A stretch of 64,000 nt of DNA from positions 157,948 through 221,947 of the forward strand of contig CASGAP010000012.1 of NCBI GenBank assembly GCA_949299515.1, read 5' to 3'. The first letter of the stretch is position 1. Every line of letters begins with the position of its first letter. The notes below the pieces were generated by a model that did no database searches, was not told where the DNA came from, and was given only the letters and a program-made list of their open reading frames with translations. The position numbers and the translations under genes are program-made. Shown piece after piece: positions 1-8,655 of the stretch. This DNA is from an uncultured Desulfovibrionaceae bacterium (GTDB lineage Bacteria; Desulfobacterota; Desulfovibrionia; Desulfovibrionales; Desulfovibrionaceae).

Positions 1-1
1 A

Positions 2-979
2 CGCGCCAATGCACCGTTCATACCCGTCAACTGCGGGGCTATTCCCAAGGAACTTTTGGAATCCGAACTGTTCGGCCATGAAAAAGGAGCCTTTACCCAT
101 GCCATACGCACCAAACCGGGACGCTTTGAACTGGCAGAAGGCGGAACTATTTTTCTTGACGAAATAGGCGAAATGGATACTTCCCTGCAGGTAAAAATTC
201 TTCGTGTTCTGCAGGAAAAAGAAATCGAACGCGTGGGCGGAAACGGCCCAAAAAAAATCGATGTGCGCATAGTGGCCGCTACCAACAGAGATTTGGAACA
301 GGAAGTTGCTCTCGGAAATTTCAGGGAAGATTTATATTACCGCCTGAATGTCATTCCCCTGCACCTGCCGCCGCTTCGCGAGCGCGGAAACGACATCATT
401 ACCCTTGCGGAACATTTCCTCAAACATTTCTGCGAAAAAAAAGAACGCGAACAGCTTACCCTGTCCGAAAAAGTGGCAAAAGTCTTTTTAAATTATGCCT
501 GGCCCGGCAACGTGCGCGAATTGGAAAATTTTACCGAACGCCTCAGTATTTTGGCAGACGGCCCGCAGATAGTGCTTTCAGACCTTTCTCCCAAAATTTT
601 AAACGGAGTAGGCGACATAAGCAAACTTCCGCCCCTGCCGGAAGAAATCCGCATTAAAGAAATAAATGCCGCGGCAGCAAAAGAACCCGCAATTTCACTG
701 AACTCAAGCGTAACCCATGAAGAAAAAAAATCGCTGACGTCTCTGCTGACCCAAGGATTTTCCGACATGGCAAAATCCCTGCCGAAATCCGCAAATGCCT
801 TGCCTACGCTTTCCGACATGAAAAACAGCAATATGAACCTTAAAGATTTCCTGGATATGATAGAGGACAGAATCATCAACGAAGCCCTGGAACAGGTTGA
901 AGGCGTCAAAAACCAAGCCGCAGAAATTTTAGGCATAAAACGCACCACACTGATCGAAAAATTAAAAAAACGCACTTAA
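2..979 (+). CDS. sigma-54-dependent transcriptional activator (5' end outside window)
   Basis: The reading frame is open from base 2, so the gene starts upstream of the window; 325 residues are visible. They cover most of the AAA+ domain and the C-terminal DNA-binding domain of a bacterial enhancer-binding protein, which uses ATP hydrolysis to open sigma-54 promoter complexes. Visible motifs are the [10 protein letters not shown] stretch, Walker [13 protein letters not shown], sensor-type [23 protein letters not shown], and a Fis-type helix-turn-helix over the last 40 residues ([18 protein letters not shown]). The sigma-54-contacting loop reads GAFTHA (bases 86-103) instead of the canonical GAFTGA. 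A weakly conserved linker of about 120 residues separates AAA+ from the HTH. The N-terminal sensory domain is not visible, so the signal is unknown. The next gene starts 2 bp downstream. Confidence 0.93.
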   Translation, partial: RANAPFIPVNCGAIPKELLESELFGHEKGAFTHAIRTKPGRFELAEGGTIFLDEIGEMDTSLQVKILRVLQEKEIERVGGNGPKKIDVRIVAATNRDLEQEVALGNFREDLYYRLNVIPLHLPPLRERGNDIITLAEHFLKHFCEKKEREQLTLSEKVAKVFLNYAWPGNVRELENFTERLSILADGPQIVLSDLSPKILNGVGDISKLPPLPEEIRIKEINAAAAKEPAISLNSSVTHEEKKSLTSLLTQGFSDMAKSLPKSANALPTLSDMKNSNMNLKDFLDMIEDRIINEALEQVEGVKNQAAEILGIKRTTLIEKLKKRT

Positions 980-981
980 TT

Positions 982-3900
982 ATGAAAATAAAAGCCCTTC
1001 TTGCAGCATTAATCCTTTTTTCGGCAAAAACTCCTTTTGCCTACGGGCTTTCTTGGTCTTTTTCCCAAGACGGAAACTTTGACCAAATTATCGTATCATC
1101 AGACGGAAGCAATGAAAAAATAGAAACAATCCGTACAGACAGCAATAAAATTCTTATTCAGGGCAAAAATTTCGACAGCAGCCTGCAGCTGATAAAAGGA
1201 AATCTTATTACCGACGTTATCCCTACAGAATACGGACTCACCGTCATACTCAAAGACAGCGAATTCGGCTTTTTGCAAAATAAAGACAACAACGGCAATT
1301 TAATTGTCGGCATTTACAAAGACCCGCTGGGCTCCCGCTGGAAACCGACAGCCCAGCGTGCAGAATTCAACAAAGAGATCAGTGTAAAAGAAGAAAAAGT
1401 TCAAGAAAAACTTGAAGAACTGAAACAAAAAAATCAGTCTGCTGCCGCTTCAAAAAATCTCCGGCAGTCCAATGAAAAATCCCCGACAGCGCAGCCTGTC
1501 AAAACCGAACAAATTCAGCAATCGCAGCTGCCGCAGCAAACACAGAGCACACAGCGAGCACAGCAGCCCATACAAAAAAAACTACCTCCTAAAAGGACAT
1601 TAGTGGCAGAGGCCGAACAAGCCACGCCCCTTATCGAGCAGGCACAAACCATAAAACAAGACGAAACACGGCCGCAGCAACCCCAAAACAATCCTATCGA
1701 ATTCACGCCGCCGTCCGTATCGTTTAAATTGAATGCCAACCCGCCGAGCGAAGCCCAAATCATCACGGAAGAGCAGGTTGAAACAACAAAACTGCAAAAT
1801 GAAATAAACTCTAAAACCGAAAGCATTGCGGACGATACCACCGAGCTGCTGAAAGAAGTGGAAGAAAATCTGCCTGTTGTTATTGACGACAGCAAGCATG
1901 ATACCATTATCCCCAAAACCCCGGAAGAAGCAGGCATGGCAGAACCGGCCCAAAAAGAGGAAGAGCCCGACCCTGACGCACCGCCTGTCGGCGAAATTAT
2001 TTATGTGGACGAAGAAGGCAATCCCGTGCCTGCGCCGCTTGACATACCCGCAACTATACAAAAAATGCGCAAAGCATACAATCTCGGCATTTACGAAACC
2101 GTATTTGAAGAAGCCAACAAACTCAAATCTCTGAACCTGCCCAAAAATCTCCTGGAAGAAGTATATTATGACAGGGCCAAGGCATTTTTTGTCATCAACA
2201 GCGCAAATCTTGCCAATGTGGGCGAAGCCTTTATTTCCATAGCGCACGAAGCTCTGAACATCAGCAGCGAATCGACCAGAAAACCCGAAGTTTTGGCAAA
2301 TCTGACCGTTACATACCTGGCTCTTGACCGTCCTCAGGAAGCACGGGCATATACGGATATACTGTATAAAAACTATCCGTACAGCGTTGATACGCCCAAT
2401 GCCATTCTGCTGCTGAGCGATTATTACCTGAAGCACAACGAATACTCGCTGGCGTCACAGTATCTGCAGATACTTATCGACAACTATCCTGACAATACCT
2501 ACGCCAAAAACGCGGCATTGCTGCAGATAAAAGCCCTGTACAAACTCGGCAACCTTGACAGAACCCTGGCCATGATAAACTTTACCGACCGCCGCTGGCC
2601 GAAAGTATATCTTGAATCTTCCGACTATCTTGTAATTAAAGCCCATATTTTTGAAGAACGGAATATGAAAAAAGAGGCGGTGCAAACCTACTGGCAGATT
2701 TTCAACCTTGACCCGAAAGCGGAAAATGCCGGAGACATTTTATTTAAAATTGCCAATCTCTATTTTGACATGGGCGAAAAAGATTCTGCCAAAAAGGTTT
2801 TAAACCAGCTGTACAAAGATTTTCCGCAGCATAAAAGCGCACCGAAAGCCCTGCTGTATGTCGGGGAAAACGGCAGATACGACAATTCCCTGTCTCTTGA
2901 CGAAACCATACAGATTTTCAGCGAACCCAACCCCGAATACCCGGCTACCTATTATAACAAAATTATCAAAGAATATCCGGACAGCAAAGAAGCCGTCCTT
3001 GCCAAACTACGTCTTGCCGTACAGCGCTACATCGAAAAAGAATACCTTGACTCTGCGCGTATGGCACAAAACCTGTTCCGGGAAAACATCGACAAAACGG
3101 AAAGCGATAATGCCCAGCAGCTTTTATACAGAGCATTCGACCCCATACTACAGCTTTCCCTGTCCGAACAAAATACCGAAAGAACCCTGCAGCTTTGGGA
3201 AGAATTTCCGGCAGTTCATACCTATTATGAACCCATAACCACAGATTTGCGCATGGCAATGGCAAGAGCGTATCTTAACCGCAGCGATACGCAAAAAGCC
3301 GAAAAACTGCTGAGCTATTTTCTCGATACCGTTCCCGCAACGGACAAACAATACCAGGAAGGGCTTTATGCCTACGACATTTTCCTTGCCCATGCCATTA
3401 ATAAGCAGGACTGGGACAAAGTACTAGACATAAACCAAAAAGTTGACTCATGGACTCTGCCCGCAGAAAAAGAACTGAATAAAAAATACACTACTGCCCT
3501 GGCCGCGGAAAATCTCGGCTTGGACGCGCGGGCTCTGCCCATCTGGCAGGAACTTGCGGTCAACGAAGCCATACCGCTTTACCAAAGAGCATATGCCCAA
3601 TATTTTATCGCCCGCGACGCAGAAAAAAAACAAAACCTGCGCGGTGCCTATCAAGCCAATCTGGATACCCTTGCCATGTTTGAGGATTTGCGCACCATGC
3701 AGTCCCCTTATGCCAGCACGGAACGGGAACGCGAAAGCATAGCGGCTCTTATGGATATAACGGAAATTGCGGGCAGATATACCGAATCCATGCAGTGGCT
3801 TAACCGCTACCGCAATTATGTTTCGGAAAAGTCTGCCGATTATGCGGGACTGCAGTTAAGAGAAGCAAGACTGCACCGTAAAATGGGCGATACCACACGC

Positions 3901-4026
3901 TGGAGAAGCATTCTGGAATCCATACGCGAACGCGAACCGGAGTCCATTTACGGAAAAATGGCAAGTTCTGAACTGAATACTTTTGAAATGGCAAGGGATT
4001 TAACCCGTTTTACAGGAAACAACTGA
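982..4026 (+). CDS. secreted tetratricopeptide-repeat protein, function unknown
   Basis: This 1014-residue protein has an N-terminal signal peptide (basic MKIK, hydrophobic ALLAALILF, likely cleavage near residue 22), so it is probably exported to the periplasm. A beta-rich segment (about 23-115) resembles AMIN-type envelope domains only loosely. Residues about 125-345 form a Gln/Pro/Glu-rich, low-complexity linker. From about 355 to the C-terminus there are many helical TPR-like repeats (for example YYDRAKAFF, LLLSDYYLKHNEYSLASQYLQ, DILFKIANLYFDMGEKDSAKKVL). The gene sits 2 bp after the sigma-54 activator and ends 1 bp before pth, so it is likely co-transcribed with both. By architecture it is a periplasmic scaffold, possibly for cell-wall or flagellar assembly, but no precise family was recognised. 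Confidence 0.88.
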   Translation: MKIKALLAALILFSAKTPFAYGLSWSFSQDGNFDQIIVSSDGSNEKIETIRTDSNKILIQGKNFDSSLQLIKGNLITDVIPTEYGLTVILKDSEFGFLQNKDNNGNLIVGIYKDPLGSRWKPTAQRAEFNKEISVKEEKVQEKLEELKQKNQSAAASKNLRQSNEKSPTAQPVKTEQIQQSQLPQQTQSTQRAQQPIQKKLPPKRTLVAEAEQATPLIEQAQTIKQDETRPQQPQNNPIEFTPPSVSFKLNANPPSEAQIITEEQVETTKLQNEINSKTESIADDTTELLKEVEENLPVVIDDSKHDTIIPKTPEEAGMAEPAQKEEEPDPDAPPVGEIIYVDEEGNPVPAPLDIPATIQKMRKAYNLGIYETVFEEANKLKSLNLPKNLLEEVYYDRAKAFFVINSANLANVGEAFISIAHEALNISSESTRKPEVLANLTVTYLALDRPQEARAYTDILYKNYPYSVDTPNAILLLSDYYLKHNEYSLASQYLQILIDNYPDNTYAKNAALLQIKALYKLGNLDRTLAMINFTDRRWPKVYLESSDYLVIKAHIFEERNMKKEAVQTYWQIFNLDPKAENAGDILFKIANLYFDMGEKDSAKKVLNQLYKDFPQHKSAPKALLYVGENGRYDNSLSLDETIQIFSEPNPEYPATYYNKIIKEYPDSKEAVLAKLRLAVQRYIEKEYLDSARMAQNLFRENIDKTESDNAQQLLYRAFDPILQLSLSEQNTERTLQLWEEFPAVHTYYEPITTDLRMAMARAYLNRSDTQKAEKLLSYFLDTVPATDKQYQEGLYAYDIFLAHAINKQDWDKVLDINQKVDSWTLPAEKELNKKYTTALAAENLGLDARALPIWQELAVNEAIPLYQRAYAQYFIARDAEKKQNLRGAYQANLDTLAMFEDLRTMQSPYASTERERESIAALMDITEIAGRYTESMQWLNRYRNYVSEKSADYAGLQLREARLHRKMGDTTRWRSILESIREREPESIYGKMASSELNTFEMARDLTRFTGNN

Positions 4027-4027
4027 T

Positions 4028-4621
4028 ATGGAAATCGGCGGAGCGTTAATAGGTCTCGGCAACCCCGGCATACAATATGCGGCAACCCGGCATAATTTGG
4101 GTTTTTTAACCTTGGAAGCATTTTTAAAAACTATGTCCAAAGAATACAGAATCGATCAAATTTCCGCTTCCAAATTCAACGGCATAAGCTTTAAGCTTGC
4201 CTACAAAAACTGTGACTGGATTTGCGCTTTTCCGCAAACCTTTATGAATTTAAGCGGTGACTGTGTACAGCCACTTTTGGCATGGTATAAAATAGCCCCT
4301 GAAAATCTTTTTGTTATTCATGACGAACTGGATTTAACACCGGGCAGAATACAGCTTAAAAAAGGCGGCGGCAATGCAGGTCATAACGGATTAAAATCCA
4401 TAAGCCAGCGCCTCGGCACGCAGGACTATTACCGGCTGCGCATGGGCATTGGCCGTCCCAAAGATTCCGCACAGGTAAGTTCCTATGTGCTCGGAGGCTT
4501 CGGACAGGACAAGGAAGCTATAGAACAGGCTATCGAACATGGGGTTCAGGCCATAAAAACTATTCTTGAACTCGGCCCCGCAAAAGCAATGAATACAATT
4601 AACGCAAAGAAAAAAGATTAA
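4028..4621 (+). CDS. pth: peptidyl-tRNA hydrolase
   Basis: Pth releases peptides from prematurely dissociated peptidyl-tRNA and recycles the tRNA in the cytoplasm. The 197 residues match the family's usual length. Expected active-site residues are all present: Asn12 in GLGNPG, His22 in TRHN, Asn74 in FMNLSG, Asp99 in HDELDL and Asn120 in AGHNGL. The gene starts 1 bp after the TPR-protein stop codon, implying coupled translation, and is followed by rho, a gene order met in Desulfovibrio relatives. Confidence 0.97.
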   Translation: MEIGGALIGLGNPGIQYAATRHNLGFLTLEAFLKTMSKEYRIDQISASKFNGISFKLAYKNCDWICAFPQTFMNLSGDCVQPLLAWYKIAPENLFVIHDELDLTPGRIQLKKGGGNAGHNGLKSISQRLGTQDYYRLRMGIGRPKDSAQVSSYVLGGFGQDKEAIEQAIEHGVQAIKTILELGPAKAMNTINAKKKD

Positions 4622-4731
4622 TCTTGCCAAAGCAAAAAAAAATCGCTATAAGGCAAACACACTGTTCTTATTTTATTCCTTTTTTTCCCCTTACATATTA
4701 CAAGATTACACCTTTAACGGACGGATATTAT

Positions 4732-6321
4732 ATGTCTGAAACTGTTGCAAAAACAAGAAAAAGAAAGATTGTTGCCGAAAAAACCGCGGAAGAAAAAACC
4801 GAAGAAAAAGCCGTAAAATGCACACGCGGAAGAAAGCCCAAAAAAGCAGCCGAAAATGAAACCCAACAGCAAATGCTTTCAGCCGAAACGGAACCGGTTT
4901 TAGAGCAAATACTGCCTTCCGATTCAGAACTTCTTGATACATCTTCTTATTCTTTAAACAGCGAAACGGTTTCCCCAAAATATCATAAACGCAAATTCTC
5001 CTCCGGCAAAAAATCCGCTACGCAGGTTCAGGAACAGACGGAAGAACAGACTGCACAGGCAGAAGCCTTTTTAAGTCTTTCCGAGCTGAAAACCCGCAGC
5101 ATGAACGAACTTATGGATTTAGCCGAAAAATATCAGCTGGACAATGCCAGCAGTATGCGCAAACAAGAACTTATTTTTGCCCTGCTGCAGTCCTGCGTTT
5201 CCCTAAACGGAACCATCATTGCAGACGGTGTTTTGGAAATTCTGCCTGACGGTTACGGCTTTTTGCGTTCTCCGCTCAGCAGCTATATGCCCGGTGCCGA
5301 CGATGTATATGTTTCTCCGTCCCAAATCCGACGCTATCATTTAAGAAAAGGCGACATCGTCAAAGGCCAGATCCGCCCCCCGAAAGAAGGAGAACGCTAT
5401 TTTGCTTTGGTAAAAGTCAATGAAGTAGGATTTGAACCGCCTGAAAACGCCAAGCATTTAGTTCTTTTTGACAACTTAACCCCGATTTTCCCGGATCAGC
5501 AGCTTTGCATCGAAACCGATGAAAAAAATTTGTCCGGCAGGGTTATCGACATGATGTCTCCCATAGGACGAGGCCAGCGCGGTCTTATCGTTGCACCGCC
5601 GCGTACGGGCAAAACAACGCTGCTGCAAAACATAGCCAATGCTATCAGCGCCAAATATCCCGATGTCTATTTAATCGTTCTGCTCATTGACGAACGTCCC
5701 GAAGAAGTTACGGATATGGAACGGACAGTCAAAAATGCGGAAGTGATCAGCTCCACGTTTGACGAACCGCCGCAACGCCATGTTCAAGTCTGCGAAATGG
5801 TTTTGGAAAAAGCAAAACGGCTTGTGGAACGAAAAAGAGATGTCGTTATTCTGCTTGATTCCATTACCCGCTTGGGCAGAGCCTATAACGCAGTTACCCC
5901 GTCTTCCGGCAAAGTTCTTTCCGGCGGCTTGGACGCCAATGCCCTGCAGCGGCCGAAACGTTTCTTCGGCGCAGCCAGAAATATAGAAGGCGGCGGCAGC
6001 CTGACCATTATCGCTTCAGCCTTAATCGACACGGGCTCCAGAATGGACGAAGTTATTTTCGAAGAATTTAAAGGCACCGGCAACATGGATCTGTACCTTG
6101 ACAGACATTTGGCCGAAAAACGAGTCTTTCCCGCCATTGACATCAACAAAACAGGCACCCGCAAAGAAGATCTGCTCCTTTCTGAAGAAAATCTTAACAG
6201 AATATGGATTCTGCGCAAAATCCTCGCTCCCATGTCCCCCATCGACAGTATGGAATTTTTGCTGGATAAAATGCGCGGCACCAAAAACAATAAAGAATTT
6301 TTAAACGGCATGAGCAAATAA
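4732..6321 (+). CDS. rho: transcription termination factor Rho
   Basis: Rho is a hexameric RNA helicase that terminates transcription. I place the start at the ATG at 4732 (MSETVAK), giving 529 residues; an in-frame TTG at 4624 would add 36 residues of AT-rich, non-conserved sequence. An N-terminal extension of about 115 Lys/Glu-rich residues precedes the Rho_N helical domain (about 118-157), the cold-shock-like RNA-binding domain (about 162-240, with GYGFLR), Walker A (PPRTGKTT near 290), Walker B ([10 protein letters not shown] near 373), the Q-loop [10 protein letters not shown] and the R-loop around [11 protein letters not shown]. Charged N-terminal insertions are common in Rho proteins outside the E. 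coli type and may contribute extra RNA contacts. An unknown membrane protein follows after 7 bp. Confidence 0.96.
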   Translation: MSETVAKTRKRKIVAEKTAEEKTEEKAVKCTRGRKPKKAAENETQQQMLSAETEPVLEQILPSDSELLDTSSYSLNSETVSPKYHKRKFSSGKKSATQVQEQTEEQTAQAEAFLSLSELKTRSMNELMDLAEKYQLDNASSMRKQELIFALLQSCVSLNGTIIADGVLEILPDGYGFLRSPLSSYMPGADDVYVSPSQIRRYHLRKGDIVKGQIRPPKEGERYFALVKVNEVGFEPPENAKHLVLFDNLTPIFPDQQLCIETDEKNLSGRVIDMMSPIGRGQRGLIVAPPRTGKTTLLQNIANAISAKYPDVYLIVLLIDERPEEVTDMERTVKNAEVISSTFDEPPQRHVQVCEMVLEKAKRLVERKRDVVILLDSITRLGRAYNAVTPSSGKVLSGGLDANALQRPKRFFGAARNIEGGGSLTIIASALIDTGSRMDEVIFEEFKGTGNMDLYLDRHLAEKRVFPAIDINKTGTRKEDLLLSEENLNRIWILRKILAPMSPIDSMEFLLDKMRGTKNNKEFLNGMSK

Positions 6322-6328
6322 CCAAACT

Positions 6329-7480
6329 ATGGACAATACCCCAAATGACAATCAAGAGCAGAATAAGGAAAAATTGGAAAATATTTCCGATAGTTCCGAA
6401 GAACTGCAATTGGAACAAACCGGAAAAGCAAAAAAGATTGTATCCAAAATAAAAAAAAGCCTGTCAGCACTTTTGGGCAAACTGGCTTTTTTGAAAAAAA
6501 AACGCTTTTGGATTCCGCTGCTTATTTTCCATATTGTCCTTTTTAGCGGCACAGCCTATTACGCGCATTATGAACTGACAAAAGTCCATAAACCCGGCTA
6601 TGTTTTGGCTTCCTTGCAAAAATCATTGGCAGTCAAAGACCCTGTTTTGTTTAATAGCATAATTAATATAAATGAATTTTCTGAAAATTTTATTGCTGAT
6701 CTGGTTAATTCCGTGCCTAAATATAAATATGTCTGTATGCGTATGGGGGAAATTCCGTCCACCAATACAATACGCGACAATATTTCCTTTTTGCTTCTGG
6801 ATATTTTAAAAGGCAATGATTATATCAGTGAATTCAACACTAAAACAGGTTTTATTCCCAAAAATATCAGTCAGCTGCTCACAGATGCTCCGCTGCATAT
6901 CATTCCTTCGGAAAATTCCGATCAATACATTATCGAAACAACCGTATATGACCCGTTTTGGGAAAACATTCCTGTCAAACTGCAGGCCGTCAGCACCGAA
7001 AACGGTATAAAAATCAATAAGCTTGCAAATTTAAATGAAATTTTGCAAACCTACAACAATAAACTTGCAAAGCGCTATCAGCAGGAAGAAAACTTTCAGC
7101 ATATCGAAACAAAGCAGGAACTATATAAAATTACCCAATATTTACCAAACTCCTCTTGCAGTACGCAACTTGGATATGTTAATAAAAAACATATTCTCTT
7201 CATTGACTACAAAGCCGATGCAAATTATAAAGATTCCAATATAATTTCGTTTGCGGCCCAAATTACGATTACCAATGAAGAAGGGCTGCACATAGCCGAA
7301 GAAACCCTAAAAAGCAATAAACTTTTTATTCCGAAACACGTTATTCAAACTTCCTGGCGGCTGCCCATTGACGATAACCAGTTTGAAATGCTGAAAGCAA
7401 GCAAAAAAATTCTCTGTGAAGTTACCCCTGTCATGGTGAATGCGGAAAACGGAGACTACTTTGACATACGAAAAAAATAA
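6329..7480 (+). CDS. bitopic membrane protein, function unknown
   Basis: This 383-residue protein begins with a highly charged, probably cytoplasmic segment (about 1-57, Glu/Lys-rich, ending KKKRFW). One transmembrane helix follows (about 58-80, IPLLIFHIVLFSGTAYY), then a 300-residue domain of mixed alpha/beta character, most likely in the periplasm. No enzymatic motif was recognised. It starts 7 bp after rho and may be co-transcribed with it; a clear promoter for pgl follows its stop codon. Base composition is somewhat more AT-rich than the flanking genes. I do not recognise the family. Confidence 0.8.
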   Translation: MDNTPNDNQEQNKEKLENISDSSEELQLEQTGKAKKIVSKIKKSLSALLGKLAFLKKKRFWIPLLIFHIVLFSGTAYYAHYELTKVHKPGYVLASLQKSLAVKDPVLFNSIININEFSENFIADLVNSVPKYKYVCMRMGEIPSTNTIRDNISFLLLDILKGNDYISEFNTKTGFIPKNISQLLTDAPLHIIPSENSDQYIIETTVYDPFWENIPVKLQAVSTENGIKINKLANLNEILQTYNNKLAKRYQQEENFQHIETKQELYKITQYLPNSSCSTQLGYVNKKHILFIDYKADANYKDSNIISFAAQITITNEEGLHIAEETLKSNKLFIPKHVIQTSWRLPIDDNQFEMLKASKKILCEVTPVMVNAENGDYFDIRKK

Positions 7481-7481
7481 A

Positions 7482-7510
7482 TTGAAACTTTAAAAGTTTA
7501 ACCTTATACT
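7482..7510 (+). promoter_or_regulatory. predicted sigma-70-type promoter of pgl, with a dyad in the spacer
   Basis: TTGAAA (7482-7487) and TATACT (7505-7510) are separated by 17 bp. The spacer overlaps a perfect 7-bp inverted repeat, AAACTTT-A-AAAGTTT (7485-7499), which could be an operator. The promoter lies about 30 bp before the pgl start codon. Confidence 0.6.
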
Positions 7511-7538
7511 AGCATATGATTTTTTCTAAGGAGTATAT

Positions 7539-8282
7539 ATGTCACGCTCAATTCACCTAACACTCCATATTCACAAAGACCCTGCTGCCATGGCAGAACG
7601 CGTCGCACACCATTTGGTGCAAATCTGTGAAGAAGCCATTGAAGAAAGAGGCGTATTTACCTTAGCCCTTTCCGGCGGCACCACCCCTATTCCGCTTTTC
7701 CGTCTGCTGGCAGAAGATGACTGGGCTGAACGTCTGCCTTGGGAAAAAATCATGATATACTGGGGAGACGAATACTGCGTTCACCCCGACGACCCAAGAA
7801 GCAATTACGGCATTGCAAGGCGTGAACTGCTTTCAAAAGTACCCGCTACCCGCTTTTACAGAATGAAAGGCGAAGGCAATCCGGTCGAATCCGCCCTTGC
7901 TTATGAAAATCTGATTAAAGAACATTTCCGTCTTGCTCCCGGCGAATTTCCGAAATTTGACTGTATCCTGCTCGGACTCGGCGACGACGGACACACAGCT
8001 TCCCTTTTCCCAGGCGAATACGCCATGCAGGAAAAAGAACGCATCGTTATTGATCAGTACGTGCGCAGCAGAAATGCCGACAGAATGACCCTTACGCTGC
8101 CTGTACTCAACAATGCCCGCTGCTGTCTGTTTATGGTTACCGGCAAAGAAAAACACAATGCGCTCAGCAAATCGCTCAACCTGCTCAGCGAACCGGAACT
8201 TCCGGCACAGCTTGTACGTCCGAGCGGCGGCGAACTGCTGTGGGTTGTGGACGAAAGCGCAGCTCTTGGCATTGACAGATAA
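7539..8282 (+). CDS. pgl: 6-phosphogluconolactonase
   Basis: The enzyme hydrolyses 6-phosphogluconolactone to 6-phosphogluconate in the oxidative pentose phosphate pathway. The 247 residues show family signatures: LALSGGTTP near residue 42, IYWGDEY, the DDPRSNYG segment and LGLGDDGHTASLFPG near 146. An AAGGAG ribosome binding site precedes the ATG. The gene has its own promoter and no zwf or gnd next to it. After the stop codon comes a long 3' region with repeat copy 1 and then a hairpin terminator at 8556. Confidence 0.95.
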   Translation: MSRSIHLTLHIHKDPAAMAERVAHHLVQICEEAIEERGVFTLALSGGTTPIPLFRLLAEDDWAERLPWEKIMIYWGDEYCVHPDDPRSNYGIARRELLSKVPATRFYRMKGEGNPVESALAYENLIKEHFRLAPGEFPKFDCILLGLGDDGHTASLFPGEYAMQEKERIVIDQYVRSRNADRMTLTLPVLNNARCCLFMVTGKEKHNALSKSLNLLSEPELPAQLVRPSGGELLWVVDESAALGIDR

Positions 8283-8302
8283 CATTGCAACATACATTTT
8301 TA

Positions 8303-8480
8303 TTATTTTCCGGGGGAAATAATTGCGTTGCTGTCCATTTGCGTAAGCTTCGCAAGCGCACTGACGCAAATCGCTTGTCGCCCTTTGGGTGGCTCCCCTG
8401 CCCCCTCATTATATCTCATTCATGGAGCTTTGCCGAACTTTTTGGCTTAAGCTCCGCAAATAAAGCGGACAAGGATAACA
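8303..8480 (+). repeat. dispersed structured repeat, copy 1 (full length)
   Basis: The core (8303-8400) matches copies at 28127 and 44815; shared blocks include AAATAATTGCG, TTCGCAAGC, ACGCAAA and CTTTGGG. It can fold: TTTCC/GGAAA (about 8307-8319), TTTGCGT/ACGCAAA (8338-8370) and CGCCC-TTT-GGGTG (8379-8391). A distal half shared only with copy 2 has the stem GGAGCTT/AAGCTCC (8425-8456) around GCC/GGC. The repeat lies between the pgl stop codon and its terminator, so it would be part of the pgl 3' UTR. Short reading frames inside it look like chance. Confidence 0.75.
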
Positions 8481-8555
8481 GAAAAATTCTTTTTCTCAAT
8501 AAAATAAATTGGTAAACTAAATTATTTTATTGTCGGAAAAATATTCCAAAATACC

Positions 8556-8585
8556 AGCCCTGCGGAAAATCCGCAGGGCTTTTTT
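8556..8585 (+). terminator. Rho-independent terminator of pgl
   Basis: A perfect 10-bp stem, AGCCCTGCGG (8556-8565) and CCGCAGGGCT (8571-8580), has a 5-nt loop and a run of T. It closes the pgl transcript after repeat copy 1. Confidence 0.85.
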
Positions 8586-8600
8586 GTCGCTTCAGCACAC

Positions 8601-8630
8601 AAAAAAATCCCGTCCGAAAGAACGGGATTT
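8601..8630 (-). terminator. Rho-independent terminator of pyrG
   Basis: The stem AAATCCCGT/ACGGGATTT (8605-8613 with 8622-8630) is followed on the minus strand by a T run. It lies 25 bp beyond the pyrG stop codon. Confidence 0.8.
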
Positions 8631-8655
8631 AACAGCATTTATTTCCGAAATATTA

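Noticed and set aside
4624..4731. Upstream TTG start for rho
   Set aside because: The added residues are AT-derived and unlike Rho proteins; the ATG at 4732 opens the expected charged N-terminal region.
8285..8515. 76-codon frame inside repeat copy 1 (and a similar 65-codon frame in copy 2)
   Set aside because: The frames are set by the repeat sequence, lack ribosome binding sites, and are not kept in copy 3. The element looks like structured RNA or DNA, not a gene.
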